From positions 1 to 37,073 of the forward strand of contig NZ_WQLV01000026.1 in the NCBI RefSeq assembly GCF_009753675.1: 37,073 nucleotides of DNA, read 5' to 3'. Numbering within the stretch: the stretch's first letter is position 1; every line of letters starts with the position of its first letter. The notes below the pieces were generated by a model. That model worked only from the letters and a program-made list of their open reading frames with translations, was not told the DNA's origin and did no database searches. Source of the DNA: Parasedimentitalea huanghaiensis (GTDB taxonomy: Bacteria > Pseudomonadota > Alphaproteobacteria > Rhodobacterales > Rhodobacteraceae). A program made the translations under genes and the position numbers. Positions 1-9,938 of this stretch are shown piece after piece.

Positions 1-354
1 GGAAAAGCCCAGTCGCCTTCGAACGGATGGTGGCTCAAACGAGCACTTGGGGCGGCACGAAAGCGCGACAGGTCCACTATGCATCCACGCGCTCACCGCC
101 TCTTCAGGCGTTTTTCGTCCTATGCGCATCGGCTTCTAGACCGAAACTGTTCTCACGCTCGAAAGGCCCTATGCCTGTATAGCTTTATGCGTTCTTTGGG
201 CAGAGCCTATCTGTTCTGCAGAGTGAGTTGCTTCCTTAGTGATTTGTGTGTGCTGCCTGTTTCAGGGAGTTGAAGCGCTGTGCGCACTCTTTCAGAGCTC
301 TTGCTGTTGGCCGCGTTTTTCTCATGACCCTGTTTTTACGGGTTTGGAGCGCGC
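1..354. other. No recognised gene (left edge)
   Basis: No gene I can support. Plus-strand frame 1 is open from the first base to a TGA at 271-273, but its translation is rich in Arg, Cys, Ser and His and has no recognisable domain or ribosome binding site. A gene tail entering from the left cannot be excluded. Confidence 0.35.
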
Positions 355-518
355 AGACGTTTACATTTCCCCTGAAAACCCGTGACACTCGGTCTGTTTT
401 GTCAACTTAACGTAAACTTAATGGAAACGTCTGGGGCTGTTTTTGGGTGTTTTTGGTGGTTAGACGTTTCCCTTTTGGTGGCCGATGTAAACGTCATGTA
501 AACGTTGGGAAACGTCTG
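355..518. repeat. Cluster of AAACGT / ACGTTT repeats
   Basis: Six short related words lie in about 165 bp, in both orientations: AGACGTTTAC at 355-364, AACGTAAAC at 409-417, GGAAACGTCT at 423-432, AGACGTTTCC at 462-471, ATGTAAACGT at 485-494 and again at 496-505, and GGGAAACGTCTG at 507-518. The two ATGTAAACGT copies sit 11 bp apart, one helical turn. Such arrays are typical of operators or replication or recombination-protein binding sites. It lies downstream of the minus-strand mini-operon, so it may belong to the neighbouring element. The function is inferred only. Confidence 0.5.
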
Positions 519-596
519 AGGCTCACCCGGTGGGATCCAGAGAGGATCGACACTCCATCCATTCCTCGCCTTCGCTCACCTGGCCAACAGATTTAG

Positions 597-740
597 TCAG
601 TCACGCCGACCTTCACAGATCCGTTGCAATAACTGCACAAGGCGCAAGGTCGCTTCCGGATCACTATCTAGGCTATTTTCGTGCAAGAATCGAAGCCAAA
701 CACGGTCGTTCAGTGTCATATTTTCCTTATGATCCGTCAT
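597..740 (-). CDS. Small protein downstream of XRE-like gene (47 aa)
   Basis: This reading frame of 47 residues starts 2 nt after the stop of the XRE-like gene. Its first ATG is at 740, and a second ATG at 719 is preceded by AAGGA at a good distance and may be the true start. The product is acidic and amphipathic with natural composition: a DRVWLRF segment, then LRLVQLLQRI, probably helical. I recognise no family. Position and spacing suggest co-transcription with the regulator, and it could be a small partner of it. It is too short for coding potential to be judged firmly. Confidence 0.4.
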   Translation of the reverse strand: MTDHKENMTLNDRVWLRFLHENSLDSDPEATLRLVQLLQRICEGRRD

Positions 741-742
741 GC

Positions 743-1145
743 TCACTTCCCAAAGAGTGCCTTGATGGTTGCCTTTGACCTGCTGGTAATCCGAGGGTCA
801 CTGTGGTCCGAGGCGCTCCGGATCTCCTGTAGCCAGCCCAACTCGTTAGCAGTGACAGGCGTGCCAAAAATCTCGACTATAGCCTGGGCTGCGGTTTCAC
901 CTTCCTGTTGGTCGAGTGCCAGCCGCATCAAATAGGCAGGGTCGCATTCTAGGGCGCGTGCCATACTCGGCACGCGATCCAGGGCCAGCTTGCTGGTGCC
1001 CTGCTTGATCATTGTGATCATGTTCTGGTTCGGGAATCCAGCCTCGCTAGCGACCCGCAGTTGGGACTTTTTTGGGCTTCAATTCTAGCACCCGACGCTC
1101 GATAAATTTTGCCAAACGGGTGTTTTCGTGGGGTTTCTTGGTCAT
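743..1145 (-). pseudogene. XRE-like regulator, frameshifted
   Basis: A start at 1145 with AGAGGA eight bases upstream opens a protein beginning MTKKPHENTRLAKFIERR. It reads into a stop after about 32 codons. Removing one base from the six-A run (plus-strand T run at 1068-1073) joins it to a second frame that continues SQLRVASEAGFPNQNMITM and runs to a stop at 743, giving about 133 residues. The joined product has the helix-turn-helix pattern of small XRE-type regulators (SQLRVASEAG, then NMITMIKQG) and a C-terminal extension ending KALFGK. The total of 403 nt is three times 134 plus one, as expected for one inserted base. It may be a true pseudogene, a sequencing error in the homopolymer, or a gene rescued by slippage. 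The downstream half alone (ATG at 1021) lacks a good start. Confidence 0.6.
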
Positions 1146-1190
1146 GTCGTTTCCTCTTAGATGTTACACAGCACGCGCTGCACATCTTCG

Positions 1191-1334
1191 TTATAGAAAC
1201 GGTCTGACGGGGATCTGCGGCAGGATGAGAATCCCAAGGTGGGTGATGTCTTTTTTTCGCACCGGCTCCCTAGGCTCCTTCAGCACTCGTAATTCGCCAC
1301 CAGAATGGAGAGGAATGATGTTGGAAACATTCAG
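1191..1334 (-). CDS. Possible small ORF with non-ATG start (47 codons)
   Basis: Between the AlpA-like and XRE-like genes lies an open frame whose translation looks natural: a NIIPLHSGGEL segment, then charged KEPREPVRKKD, then THLGILILPQIPVRPFL. No ATG, GTG or TTG precedes the N-terminal part in frame. The first candidate codon is a CTG at 1334, with a later GTG further in. No clear ribosome binding site is visible. It may be a small gene that lost its start codon or part of a decayed operon. I recognise no family. Confidence 0.25.
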   Translation of the reverse strand: MNVSNIIPLHSGGELRVLKEPREPVRKKDITHLGILILPQIPVRPFL

Positions 1335-1475
1335 GCTTTAAGAGCGCAAAATTAAACTGTTACTCGCCGTGATCTACTTTCTCTTAAGGCAAAAGTGGAC
1401 TGGCAACGCAAAGGAATTGCGCAGCCAACTCAAGCTGAATGTTGTTGAAGTCCAGGCCGGTAGGACTGGAAGGGT

Positions 1476-1718
1476 TCAGGCGTTAGCTAGGAAAGCAGGA
1501 ACAGGTTCAAATCTGAGGCTAGTGGCGAAACCACAAATGCACTCTCCTTCCCATTCCTCAATCTCGGATAAGCGCCAACGAGTGGTCCGCCCGCCAAGCT
1601 TCACCGGCGCGGGGAACTCGCCATCGCGACGCCACCGCCAAATTGAATCTTTGGATACGCTGAAACGTGCGGCAACCTGGTCGACGGAAAGGTAGAGGGG
1701 GTGCGAGGGAATGCTCAT
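1476..1718 (-). CDS. AlpA-family phage-type transcriptional regulator
   Basis: An 80-residue winged helix-turn-helix protein of the AlpA/MerR-like excisionase class. Residues 9-50 carry the signature order: YLSVDQVAARFSVSKDSIW, then RWRRDGEFPAPVKLGG, then TTRWRLSEIEEWE. In phage P4-type and CP4-57-type elements AlpA proteins activate the integrase or act as excision factors by binding near att sites. The ATG at 1718 has AGGAGA about nine bases upstream. It heads a minus-strand mini-operon with the broken XRE-like gene and lies just left of the island's left att repeat. It therefore probably belongs to a different, older element. No integrase accompanies it inside the window. Confidence 0.8.
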   Translation of the reverse strand: MSIPSHPLYLSVDQVAARFSVSKDSIWRWRRDGEFPAPVKLGGRTTRWRLSEIEEWEGECICGFATSLRFEPVPAFLANA

Positions 1719-2046
1719 TAGGCAAGTCTCCTAGATCATTGACATAAATCGTTGATCCAAGCACTTTCGGTGCGCATTGGCCTCAACATTTACGCTATAG
1801 CAATCGATCTTTGGAATTGCCTTGGAGCACCGAGAAAAGATAAGTTCACGCTTATTTGCCACATTTTGGATACGATAGCCGACGTAAAGAAATGTTACTC
1901 CACTAGCCTGCGGCAAAATACTTCGTAGTTGCACATGGTGGCAAAGCGTTGCGCACAAATGCAGATTTGATGGTGGCAAGGATGGTGGTGTAAAGCCCCC
2001 CAATCACGTCATTTGTTTTTTAAAACAATGAATTGATGGGGTTTGA
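1719..2046. other. Intergenic, AT-rich spacer left of att site
   Basis: No gene is supported. It should hold the promoter of the minus-strand AlpA-like gene. Close to 2020-2035 there is an AT-rich stretch with short T and A runs. A 90-codon minus-strand frame at 1731-2003 has unnatural composition and is not called. Confidence 0.4.
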
Positions 2047-2060
2047 TGGCGGAGACGAAG
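2047..2060. repeat. attL: 14-bp copy of tRNA-Ser 3' end
   Basis: TGGCGGAGACGAAG matches exactly the last 14 bases (complement) of tRNA-Ser(GCU) at 22557-22570, in the same orientation. It marks the tRNA-distal end of the island. The bases on both sides diverge at once. Confidence 0.8.
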
Positions 2061-2173
2061 TCTTACAAATTAATACCATAAGTATATTGTTTTAAACGAG
2101 AATTAATATGCAAATCCAATCCATACCACACTTAATACCCCACCAACTCACGAGCAGACGCACCTTTAACCTC

Positions 2174-2217
2174 TCAGATTGCCAATCCGAGTACACTGGT
2201 TCGATCCGGTACTCACC
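2174..2217 (+). other. tRNA-like 3'-half remnant
   Basis: The sequence can be drawn as an anticodon arm (TCAGA, loop TTGCCAA, TCCGA, one mismatch) followed by a four-base spacer. A T arm then follows (ACTGG, TTCGAT, CCGGT) and an acceptor-like ACTCACC. The T loop is one base short and no matching 5' half is visible, so this is not a working tRNA. It may be a decayed att fragment from another insertion or a chance match. Confidence 0.3.
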
Positions 2218-2420
2218 GGCATCTTTCTTCAATTGGCGTTTTGGGGCTAAGGTCGCGGGCATTCCCTAAAGTTGAGCTACCACCGGGCGCCGAGGATAGT
2301 TTTCAGTTTCACTTGTCGCACTTAGTTTATACCAAGCTCAGATAGATCAGTCTGTACGAAAACCCACAACAAGTTGCGGACTTTTCCTCATTGTGAGCAT
2401 CTTCATACTTGACTGAATCG

Positions 2421-2451
2421 CGAATACTAAATATTCGTATACTTAGTATAC
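2421..2451. promoter_or_regulatory. Two abutting palindromes before WYL regulator
   Basis: CGAATA (2421-2426) pairs with TATTCG (2432-2437) across five bases. Directly adjoining it, GTATAC (2437-2442) and GTATAC (2446-2451) flank TTA. A longer pair ATACTAA/TTAGTAT spans both. They lie 15-45 bp before the chosen start of the WYL regulator. A TTGACT at 2409 and TATACT at 2438 resemble promoter boxes, but their 23-bp spacing is too long for a standard promoter. BrxR/CapW-type regulators are known to bind such palindromes and repress their own defence operon. Assignment to this regulator is inference. Confidence 0.6.
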
Positions 2452-2465
2452 ACATGGTGATTCTA

Positions 2466-3314
2466 ATGGGCTCCGCGAATATTAAATGGGCAACCGAGCA
2501 AAGATTCCAGTACTTGGAGCAGCGAGCCTTCTGGCATGGAAGTCTGAATCGAAGCGACTTGATTGAGAAGTTTGGGATTTCTGTTCCACAAGCATCGAAA
2601 GATCTGGCGTCGTACCAAAGGATGCACCCTTCAAACTTGTCTTACGACGCCAGCAAGAAGCAGTACTCTCCCACAAAAGATTTTACCCCATTCTTCGCTT
2701 CCAATGACGCCGACGAATACTTGTCGACTCATTCGGATGCGGCTCGAAAGTCAGGCAAAACAAGCCTGTCCACAAAACTACCACTACCCGTCCGTACCGT
2801 TTCAACCAACGCAATTCAGCCCGTGATTGAGAGCATTTACCGCGCTGCATCAGTGGAAATCCAATATCAATCAATGAACCCCCTAAAACCTGCCCCATCG
2901 TGGCGGAGAATTACACCCCATGCGTTTGGGAACGATGGTTTAAGATGGCACGTTCGGGCTTTCTGTCACGAAGATTTGAAATTTAAGGATTTCATCGCAT
3001 CTCGAGTTCTGGACGCACGTGATATCGGCGATGCCGGAGAGCCAGCAAGCAGCGACACTAACTGGATCGGCACTATAGATGTCCAATTGATCCCCAACCC
3101 AGAGCTTTCCAAGTCACAACAAGCGGTCATCGCGTCTGAATACGGCATGAAAAACGGATCGCTTACAATCACCGTTCGCAAGGCAATGTTATATTACTTC
3201 AATAAACGGTTAAGGCTGGATGTAGCTTCAGAACTCGACAAGTCGCAGGAAACACCGTTGATTGTGTCCAACCGTGATGAGTTCGACTCAGCATTAATGG
3301 AGGCGATGAAATGA
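2466..3314 (+). CDS. WYL-domain transcriptional regulator (BrxR/CapW-like)
   Basis: A 282-residue regulator at the head of the defence operon. An N-terminal winged helix-turn-helix (about residues 12-60) carries LNRSDLIEKFGISVPQASKDL. It is followed by a KQYSPTKDFTPFF stretch like that of BrxR/CapW-family regulators of BREX, CBASS and restriction operons. A WYL-type domain follows (about 130-215, HAFGNDGLRWHVRAFCHED), which in this family senses a ligand, perhaps nucleic acid. The frame is open from a TTG at 2409. I prefer the ATG at 2466 because the upstream codons lie in the palindromic operator and the conserved region starts soon after; an ATG at 2454 is also possible. Its stop overlaps the hsdR start (ATGA). 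It probably represses the operon until infection. Confidence 0.8.
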   Translation: MGSANIKWATEQRFQYLEQRAFWHGSLNRSDLIEKFGISVPQASKDLASYQRMHPSNLSYDASKKQYSPTKDFTPFFASNDADEYLSTHSDAARKSGKTSLSTKLPLPVRTVSTNAIQPVIESIYRAASVEIQYQSMNPLKPAPSWRRITPHAFGNDGLRWHVRAFCHEDLKFKDFIASRVLDARDIGDAGEPASSDTNWIGTIDVQLIPNPELSKSQQAVIASEYGMKNGSLTITVRKAMLYYFNKRLRLDVASELDKSQETPLIVSNRDEFDSALMEAMK

Positions 3315-6300
3315 CTTCCATCAATTTTGAGTTCTTGAGAGAAGATTGGCCCGAACTGGCTGGGTTGGGCGCATTGGCCGAGTCTTATGCGCACACTGAC
3401 CCAACAAGTTCAGTGTTTAATATACGCCTTCTTGCTGAGAACTTGGTTAAAGACATTTACCAGGACCTGAAACTCCCCAAACCAATCAGGGCCAAACAAA
3501 TTGACCTGCTCAACGGGGGGGCGTTCTGCACTATTACGCCCAAAGTAGTCCGCGACAAACTTCACGCAATTCGGGTCCAGGGCAACAAAGCTGTCCATGG
3601 TGAAGGGGCCTCGACAGCCACCGCGATCTGGCTTCTAAAGGAAGCATTCGACCTGTCGCGTTGGTTGATTGTTTACTTCAAGAAGTCAGACATTCAATCG
3701 CTACCGAAGTTTTCCAAACCCCTTCCCCCAACCGATGTTTCAAAAGTAAAAACTGAAACAAAGAGGGTACTTGATCGACTAGCGGCTCAGGAAGCTGAGA
3801 TGGCGTCATTGCTGGAAGAGCTGGAAGCTGCTCGCCTCCAAGTTGAAACCTCAGAGAAGAAAGCCGCGGAACTTGAAATATTGGCAACATCGGCATCTGA
3901 GACCGCTGATATTCTTGAATTTGATGAAGCAACCACGCGAACTAGGATCATTGACTCGATGATCGCAGCCGCCGGTTGGGATATCGCTGGTGGCGACGCC
4001 TCGACTTCGGAAGTTGCCAAGGAATTCGAGGTTCTCGGACAACCGACGACTTCTGGAAAAGGCTTTGTAGATTATGTCCTTTTTGACTTTGACGGTTCTC
4101 CACTTGCGGTGATCGAAGCTAAAAAAACGTCCGTTGATCCCGAACGCGGTAGAAAACAAGCTCAGCTTTACGCCGACGCGCTTGAGGAGCAAAGTGGACA
4201 ACGCCCAGTCATCTTCTACACCAATGGTTATGACCTATGGCTTTGGGATGATGCCGGTGGGTATCCACCTCGAAAGGTCTACGGCTACTACTCAAAGGAC
4301 AGCTTGCAATACCTCGTGAAGTTCCAGCGGAAGAACAAGAAAGACTTAACAACGCTGGTGCCACAAGAACGTATCGTCAACAGGCTTTACCAGATTGAAG
4401 CCATCAAAGCCGTAGCGGAACGTTTTTCTGATCACTACCGAAAGGCTTTGATCGTTCAGGCGACAGGGACAGGAAAAACAAGGGTTGCTATCGCTCTCGC
4501 TGACTTGCTTATCCGTGCGGGTTGGGCAAAACGCGTCTTGTTCCTTTGTGATCGTAAAGAGCTTCGCAAACAGGCCAAAAATTCCTTCACTGAGTTCTTG
4601 GAAACAGAACCAGTACGAGTTGTAAATTCTAGAGCGAGCGGGGAATCAACTGAAAGAATCTTCATCGCTACCTACCCTGCGATGTTGAAAGTTTTTCAGT
4701 CGTTCGATGTTGGGTTTTTTGATCTGATCATCGCCGATGAATCCCATCGGTCAATCTACAACATCTATGGTGATCTCTTCCACTATTTCGACAGCTTACA
4801 GATTGGCTTAACTGCAACGCCAGTTAATTTTGTTACACGCAGCACCTTCGGCCTTTTCAACTGTGAAGGCCAACTCCCAACCTTCAACTATGACCTCGAA
4901 CAGGCAGTAACATCCGAGCCTCCGTATCTGACACCATTTGAGGTTTTTGAACATACTACGCAATTTTTAAGAGACGGTATTCGCCTTGAAGGTCTGACAG
5001 CCCAGCAGATCGCGGAACTTGAAGACCAAGGTGAAGACCCTAACAACTACGATTTTTCGTCCGAGCAGATCGACCAAGGCATATTCAACCGCGATACCAA
5101 CCGGGTCATAATCAGGAACTTGATGGAAAACGGCGTTCGTGATGGCTCCGAACAATCAATCGGTAAAACCATTATATTCGCTCGCAACCACGTGCATGCC
5201 ATGTTGATGAGCAGCTTGTTCGATGAGATGTATCCGCAATATGGCGGGAAGTTTTGCCGAGTCATCGACAACTACGATCCACGGGCCGAGCAATTAATTG
5301 ATGATTTCAAATGCTCGACGAACGAACTGACCATCGCGATCTCCGTCGATATGCTTGATACTGGCATAGACGTTCCTGAAATCGTCAATCTTGTGTTCGC
5401 AAAACCAATCAAGTCGCCGGTCAAGTTTTGGCAAATGGTTGGGCGGGGCACACGTCTGTGTCCTGACCTGTTTGGTCCAGGCCTAGACAAGAAGGTTTTC
5501 CGGATATTTGATCATTGGGGCAACTTCCAACGGTTCGAAGATGGGTACCAACCCTCAGAACCACAGCCATCCAAGTCTCTACTCCAAGTGTTGTTCGAGC
5601 AACGTCTAAGCTTGGCAGAAACAGCTTTGCGCAAGAGCGAAATCGCTACCTTTGATGATATAGTCACTCTGATCTCAGCTGACATCGAAGCACTACCTGA
5701 AGAATCGATTGCAGTACGCGAACGCTGGAAAGAAAAACGATCAGTTGGCGCATTGGGTAACCTAAAAAAGTTTGAACCAAACACGGTTGCTGCACTTCGA
5801 AATACCATCGCACCGCTTATGCAATGGCGAAATATCAGGGGGGCAACAGAGGCTCACGCATTCGACCTCCTCATATGTAGGCTTCAAATCGCAACCCTTC
5901 TTGCATCGGCAGATGTTGCTGATCTGCGCATAGATTTTATGGAGCGGTTGGATCGGCTCCAGATGAATCTGAACCCAGTGCGAGAAAAGGCGGAAGTGAT
6001 AAAGCATGCCAAATCAGACACCTTTTGGGGGAACTTGACGGTTGCGGCGCTAGAGGACGTTCGCAAGCCATTGCGTGAGATCATTCATTACCGCGAACCC
6101 GGGACTAGCCCGGGTATTGGTCCTAAGATCATTGATGTAACAGAAGACGAATCTCTGGTCCAAACCGGGCGTCGCAGTGCAAGTCTGCATACCGTTGACA
6201 TGGCGGCCTATAAGAGCATCGTTGAAGGAGAGTTGCGCAAACACTTCGACACCAACCCGACGCTTGTCAAAATCCGTAACGGTGAACCAGTCACGGCGGA

Positions 6301-6718
6301 AGACCTCAACGCCATCATTTCCCTAGTCCTGACCCAGAACCCCGATGTTGGCCGTGAAGCGTTGGAAGAGTTCTTTGCAACGACAGCCCTACCGCTAGAC
6401 CTGGCGATCCGCTCCATGGTGGGCCTTGATGCGGAAATGGTGCGGGATCGGTTCTCAACTTTTGTGCTCAGCCACCCAGAGCTTACAGCCAAACAAACTA
6501 GGTTCTTGGGCATGCTCCAGAACCACATTGTCAAATTCGGCTTCATAACAATCGACAAACTTTACGACCAACCCTTCACTGTGGTGGATGCGGACGGGCC
6601 AGAGGGTGTGTTCGATAAACCTGATGACATCGATCAACTTATGAAAATCGTTAATCTCTTTGCGCCCCCTTCTCGGTCCGGCGACAGCGACGGAACGGAT
6701 AAAGGAACGATACACTAA
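3311..6718 (+). CDS. hsdR: Type I restriction enzyme R subunit
   Basis: This is the motor and nuclease subunit of a type I restriction-modification complex, 1135 residues. It cleaves DNA lacking the cognate methylation after ATP-driven translocation. In order: an N-terminal DUF4145-like segment (about 1-125); a Glu/Ala-rich coiled coil (about 145-200); a PD-(D/E)XK nuclease core with D254 and E269-A-K271; Walker A GTGKT (386-390), DESH (476-479) and TATP (501-504) of superfamily 2; then a second RecA fold with QMVGRGTRL near 720. The C-terminal part resembles the EcoEI R-type domain. The helicase and nuclease motifs all look intact. It overlaps its upstream neighbour by four bases and shares one base with hsdM (TAATG). 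Confidence 0.93.
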   Translation: MTSINFEFLREDWPELAGLGALAESYAHTDPTSSVFNIRLLAENLVKDIYQDLKLPKPIRAKQIDLLNGGAFCTITPKVVRDKLHAIRVQGNKAVHGEGASTATAIWLLKEAFDLSRWLIVYFKKSDIQSLPKFSKPLPPTDVSKVKTETKRVLDRLAAQEAEMASLLEELEAARLQVETSEKKAAELEILATSASETADILEFDEATTRTRIIDSMIAAAGWDIAGGDASTSEVAKEFEVLGQPTTSGKGFVDYVLFDFDGSPLAVIEAKKTSVDPERGRKQAQLYADALEEQSGQRPVIFYTNGYDLWLWDDAGGYPPRKVYGYYSKDSLQYLVKFQRKNKKDLTTLVPQERIVNRLYQIEAIKAVAERFSDHYRKALIVQATGTGKTRVAIALADLLIRAGWAKRVLFLCDRKELRKQAKNSFTEFLETEPVRVVNSRASGESTERIFIATYPAMLKVFQSFDVGFFDLIIADESHRSIYNIYGDLFHYFDSLQIGLTATPVNFVTRSTFGLFNCEGQLPTFNYDLEQAVTSEPPYLTPFEVFEHTTQFLRDGIRLEGLTAQQIAELEDQGEDPNNYDFSSEQIDQGIFNRDTNRVIIRNLMENGVRDGSEQSIGKTIIFARNHVHAMLMSSLFDEMYPQYGGKFCRVIDNYDPRAEQLIDDFKCSTNELTIAISVDMLDTGIDVPEIVNLVFAKPIKSPVKFWQMVGRGTRLCPDLFGPGLDKKVFRIFDHWGNFQRFEDGYQPSEPQPSKSLLQVLFEQRLSLAETALRKSEIATFDDIVTLISADIEALPEESIAVRERWKEKRSVGALGNLKKFEPNTVAALRNTIAPLMQWRNIRGATEAHAFDLLICRLQIATLLASADVADLRIDFMERLDRLQMNLNPVREKAEVIKHAKSDTFWGNLTVAALEDVRKPLREIIHYREPGTSPGIGPKIIDVTEDESLVQTGRRSASLHTVDMAAYKSIVEGELRKHFDTNPTLVKIRNGEPVTAEDLNAIISLVLTQNPDVGREALEEFFATTALPLDLAIRSMVGLDAEMVRDRFSTFVLSHPELTAKQTRFLGMLQNHIVKFGFITIDKLYDQPFTVVDADGPEGVFDKPDDIDQLMKIVNLFAPPSRSGDSDGTDKGTIH

Positions 6719-8238
6719 TGATTACAGGCGATCTAAAACGTAGCGTTGACGCGCTTTGGACGGAGTTTTGGCAGGGAGGTATCACCAACCCCCTGACTGT
6801 GATCGAGCAGATCACATTTCTGATTTACGTCCGGCTGCTTGATGTGGCTGAAACCCGCGATGAAAACCGTCTGCGTCGCAGCGGAACGGAATTCAAACGC
6901 CGCTTTTCTGATGCCGACCAAGACCTACGGTGGTCGCACTTCCGCCACCTTGGTGGTGATGCAATGCTGCCGTTGGTTCGTGACCGTGTGTTCCCACATT
7001 TCCGAAAGTCATCGGTTGGCGGAACCACCTTCTCTGAGTTCATGAAAGACGCCCAGTTGATGATCCAGAAGGAAAGCCTTCTGACCAAGGCTGTCACTAT
7101 GATCAACAACCTGCCTCTGACCGAAGGTGACACCAAAGGGGATCTCTACGAACACCTGCTCAGCAAACTCACCACAGCGGGCATCAATGGTCAGTTCCGC
7201 ACACCGCGCCACATCATTCGGCTCATGGTGGACATCTTGGAACCCAAACCGACCGAGGTGATCGCTGATCCATCTTGTGGCACCGGCGGGTTCCTTGTTC
7301 AGGTGATGGAATACCTGATGGAGACCTACACTTCACCCGAGGCGGTCATCACCGAAACGGATGAGGATGGGAAGCCGTACAACATTTACACCGGTGACCT
7401 GCTCGAGGATCATCGTGAACACATTCGTTCGAACATGTTCCACGGGTTTGATTTTGACGCCACCATGCTGCGGATAGCGGCGATGAATATGATGCTGCAC
7501 GGCGTGGACGACCCAGATATTCATTACCAAGACACGCTGTCCAACAACTTCCCTGAACGGTTTCCAAATTCGGCAACCGAAGGGTTCGATGTCATCCTTG
7601 CCAACCCACCGTTCAAGGGCAGCTTGGATTATGAAGATGTGCATGCCGGGCTGCTACGGCAGGTGAAGACCAAGAAGACCGAACTGCTGTTCCTGGTGCT
7701 GATCCTGCGGATGCTCAAGATTGGTGGTCGATCGGCCACTGTTGTGCCTGATGGGGTTCTATTCGGCTCATCCACAGCCCACGTGGCCCTACGTCGGCAG
7801 TTGCTGGACGAGAACCAGCTTGAAGCCGTGATCTCTCTGCCCTCAGGCGTATTCAAGCCCTATGCAGGTGTCAGCACAGGCATCCTGGTGTTCACCAAGG
7901 GCGGACGTACGGATGATGTGTTTTTCTACGATGTTGAGGCGGATGGCTTATCACTGGACGACAAACGAGAACCAGTAAAGGCCAACGATCTGCCTGACTG
8001 CCTCGCAGCATGGAAGAACCGAAATCCCGACAAAGACACTGATCGCAAGGGCAAAGCATTCTTTGTGTCCGCTGAGGAAATTCGGGGAACAAACTACGAT
8101 TTGTCGATTAGCCAATATAAGGAACGAGTTTATGAGCAAAAGGAATACGACCCACCGCTAATTCTTCTAGATAAAATGAAGAAGCTTAACGGTTCAATCG
8201 AAGCCGACCTCACCGCGCTTGAGGAACTAATCCGATGA
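6718..8238 (+). CDS. hsdM: Type I restriction-modification methylase M subunit
   Basis: N6-adenine DNA methyltransferase subunit, 506 residues, a usual size for HsdM. The HsdM N-terminal helical domain covers about 1-140. The SAM-binding motif I is DPSCGTGGF (184-192), and the catalytic motif IV is NPPF (296-299) within [11 protein letters not shown]. With HsdS it methylates the recognition site and protects the host; with HsdR added it restricts. It starts at the last base of the hsdR stop and overlaps hsdS by four bases, so R, M and S are translationally coupled. It appears complete. Confidence 0.95.
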   Translation: MITGDLKRSVDALWTEFWQGGITNPLTVIEQITFLIYVRLLDVAETRDENRLRRSGTEFKRRFSDADQDLRWSHFRHLGGDAMLPLVRDRVFPHFRKSSVGGTTFSEFMKDAQLMIQKESLLTKAVTMINNLPLTEGDTKGDLYEHLLSKLTTAGINGQFRTPRHIIRLMVDILEPKPTEVIADPSCGTGGFLVQVMEYLMETYTSPEAVITETDEDGKPYNIYTGDLLEDHREHIRSNMFHGFDFDATMLRIAAMNMMLHGVDDPDIHYQDTLSNNFPERFPNSATEGFDVILANPPFKGSLDYEDVHAGLLRQVKTKKTELLFLVLILRMLKIGGRSATVVPDGVLFGSSTAHVALRRQLLDENQLEAVISLPSGVFKPYAGVSTGILVFTKGGRTDDVFFYDVEADGLSLDDKREPVKANDLPDCLAAWKNRNPDKDTDRKGKAFFVSAEEIRGTNYDLSISQYKERVYEQKEYDPPLILLDKMKKLNGSIEADLTALEELIR

Positions 8239-9374
8239 GTGAATCGTGCTTGCTCGGCGACATGCTAGACATAACCTCTGGCTTCGCATTTAGCTCCAAG
8301 CAGTTTAGCGAAACAAACGGAATGCCCCTGATACGCATTCGCGACGTGACCCGTGGTGAAACCAAACTGAAATTCGACGGAGCGTATGACCAACGCTTCG
8401 TGGTCAACAACGATGACCTTCTTGTTTCGATGGACGGGGAATTCAAACTGGCCGAATGGAAAGGAGGGCCCGCACTTCTCAATCAGCGTGTTTGTCGCGT
8501 TGAACCTAAGGATTCACGCCTAGATCGTCGGTTCCTTCGTCATTTTCTTCCCAAAAAATTGAAAGAGATCGAAGATCGGACACCGTTCGTTACTGTGAAA
8601 CATCTGTCGGTAAAATCAATTCGCGCCATAGAAGTCCCGGATATCAACCCAAGTGAACAACGCCGGATCGCGGCGATATTGGACAAGGCGGATGCCATCC
8701 GTCGCAAACGTGAACGTGCCCTCACCCTCGCCGATGATTTTCTGAAATCGACGTTTCTTGAGATGTTTGGTGACCCTAGTGAAAATCCGAAAAACTACCC
8801 AGTTGAGAACTTTGCATCGATTTTGTCGATACCACTGCGCAATGGAATATCACCATCAAGTCGAGGAACAGTTCTCGCCCGCGTGTTAACGCTCTCAGCG
8901 ATAACCGGGGACCATTTCGATGAAAAACAGGAAAAAGAGGGTAAGTTCTTGGTTCCTATTTCAGCGAAAGATACCGTAAACGACTCTGATTTCTATATTT
9001 GCCGAGGCAACGGGTCCCCTGATTTGATCGGCAAAGGATATTACGCGACCCAAACGATCCCGGGTACCGCGTTCCCAGATACAATGATTGCGGCCAAACC
9101 AAATCCAACAAAGGTTACCCGGGCTTTTCTTGAAGGCATTTGGAACAGCCCCTTTGTCAGAAACCAAATCCTTGAAGCCGCACGGACGACCAACGGGACA
9201 TTCAAGATCAATCAAACTGCTGCTGGTGCTATCAAGATACCTGTTCCACCGATGGAAGCACAGAAGCGTTTCCAGACAATTTTGGACCGGGTAAGACAAT
9301 CCAATGAAAAGCTAAAATTCGGCGATGACCTATTCCCGTCCCTGTCGCAACGCGCATTCAACGGCGATCTATAG
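8235..9374 (+). CDS. hsdS: Type I restriction-modification specificity subunit
   Basis: DNA-recognition subunit, 379 residues. Two target-recognition regions (about 1-130 and 185-325) are separated by the conserved helical spacer [22 protein letters not shown] (starting near 142), which HsdS proteins use as a molecular ruler and docking site for HsdM. A second spacer-like helix closes the protein (about 335-360). The recognition site cannot be predicted from sequence. The ATGA overlap with hsdM and short gap to the next gene place it in the same transcript. No inverted repeats or alternative hsdS fragments are seen, so shuffling is not suggested. Confidence 0.92.
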   Translation: MSESCLLGDMLDITSGFAFSSKQFSETNGMPLIRIRDVTRGETKLKFDGAYDQRFVVNNDDLLVSMDGEFKLAEWKGGPALLNQRVCRVEPKDSRLDRRFLRHFLPKKLKEIEDRTPFVTVKHLSVKSIRAIEVPDINPSEQRRIAAILDKADAIRRKRERALTLADDFLKSTFLEMFGDPSENPKNYPVENFASILSIPLRNGISPSSRGTVLARVLTLSAITGDHFDEKQEKEGKFLVPISAKDTVNDSDFYICRGNGSPDLIGKGYYATQTIPGTAFPDTMIAAKPNPTKVTRAFLEGIWNSPFVRNQILEAARTTNGTFKINQTAAGAIKIPVPPMEAQKRFQTILDRVRQSNEKLKFGDDLFPSLSQRAFNGDL

Positions 9375-9383
9375 GATGTCGAG

Positions 9384-9938
9384 ATGAGCCGTTCACCACA
9401 CCTGGACCAAAACATAATCGATGACCGTGCAGGTGAGCCTACCCTTCACCGGCTGACCCTGCCTGGGCCGATGTTACAACGAGGCTTCTGGCTCTATGTG
9501 TGGCGGGTTGAGACCCCCATTGGTGAACGCCTCTATGTAGGTCGCACCGGCGATAGCAGCAGCCCCCATGCCACCGCTCCGTATACCCGCCTGGGTCAGC
9601 ACCTTGGGTTCGCAAAGACACAGAACAGTCTAAGGCGTCTGCTTGGTGAGGCTGGTATCGAACCTGATTCTTGCGCTCAATACGATTTGGTTTCGTTTGG
9701 TCCGATTTTCCCTGAGATCGGCCTGACGCCAGATCAAGATCGTGACGAACAGATGGCCCTGCACAAACCAATCCGCGATCAAATGGCGGGATTGGAAAAG
9801 AAGCTTCGCGATGCATTGGTCGCGGCGGGCTACGAAGTGTTGAACGTGGTCCATAGCAAAAAGCAATTTGATAGCGCCCATTGGTTGATGGTGCGAACTG
9901 CATTTTCAGAACATTTCCCGGAGTTGAAAGATGAGTGA
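9384..9938 (+). CDS. GIY-YIG-like nuclease domain protein in R-M operon
   Basis: A 184-residue protein with a divergent GIY-YIG pattern: WLYVWRV (about 36-42) as the first strand, LYVGRTGD (50-57) with the conserved Tyr-Val-Gly-Arg, then a possible metal-binding Glu at 139 (GLEKKLRDAL) and Asn at 155. GIY-YIG enzymes cut or nick DNA. Here the first motif is changed (LYV for GIY), so activity is uncertain. It begins ten bases after hsdS, and its last eight bases overlap the next gene (ATGAGTGA). It could assist restriction or act on modified or invading DNA. I cannot name a described family with certainty. Confidence 0.6.
   Translation: MSRSPHLDQNIIDDRAGEPTLHRLTLPGPMLQRGFWLYVWRVETPIGERLYVGRTGDSSSPHATAPYTRLGQHLGFAKTQNSLRRLLGEAGIEPDSCAQYDLVSFGPIFPEIGLTPDQDRDEQMALHKPIRDQMAGLEKKLRDALVAAGYEVLNVVHSKKQFDSAHWLMVRTAFSEHFPELKDE

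Noticed and set aside
530-778. Plus-strand frame opposite the small ORF and XRE-like gene
   Set aside because: It is antisense to frames with a clear HTH pattern and has no ribosome site.
1731-2003. 90-codon minus-strand frame left of attL
   Set aside because: Composition is not protein-like, no domain, no ribosome site, and it spans the AlpA promoter region.
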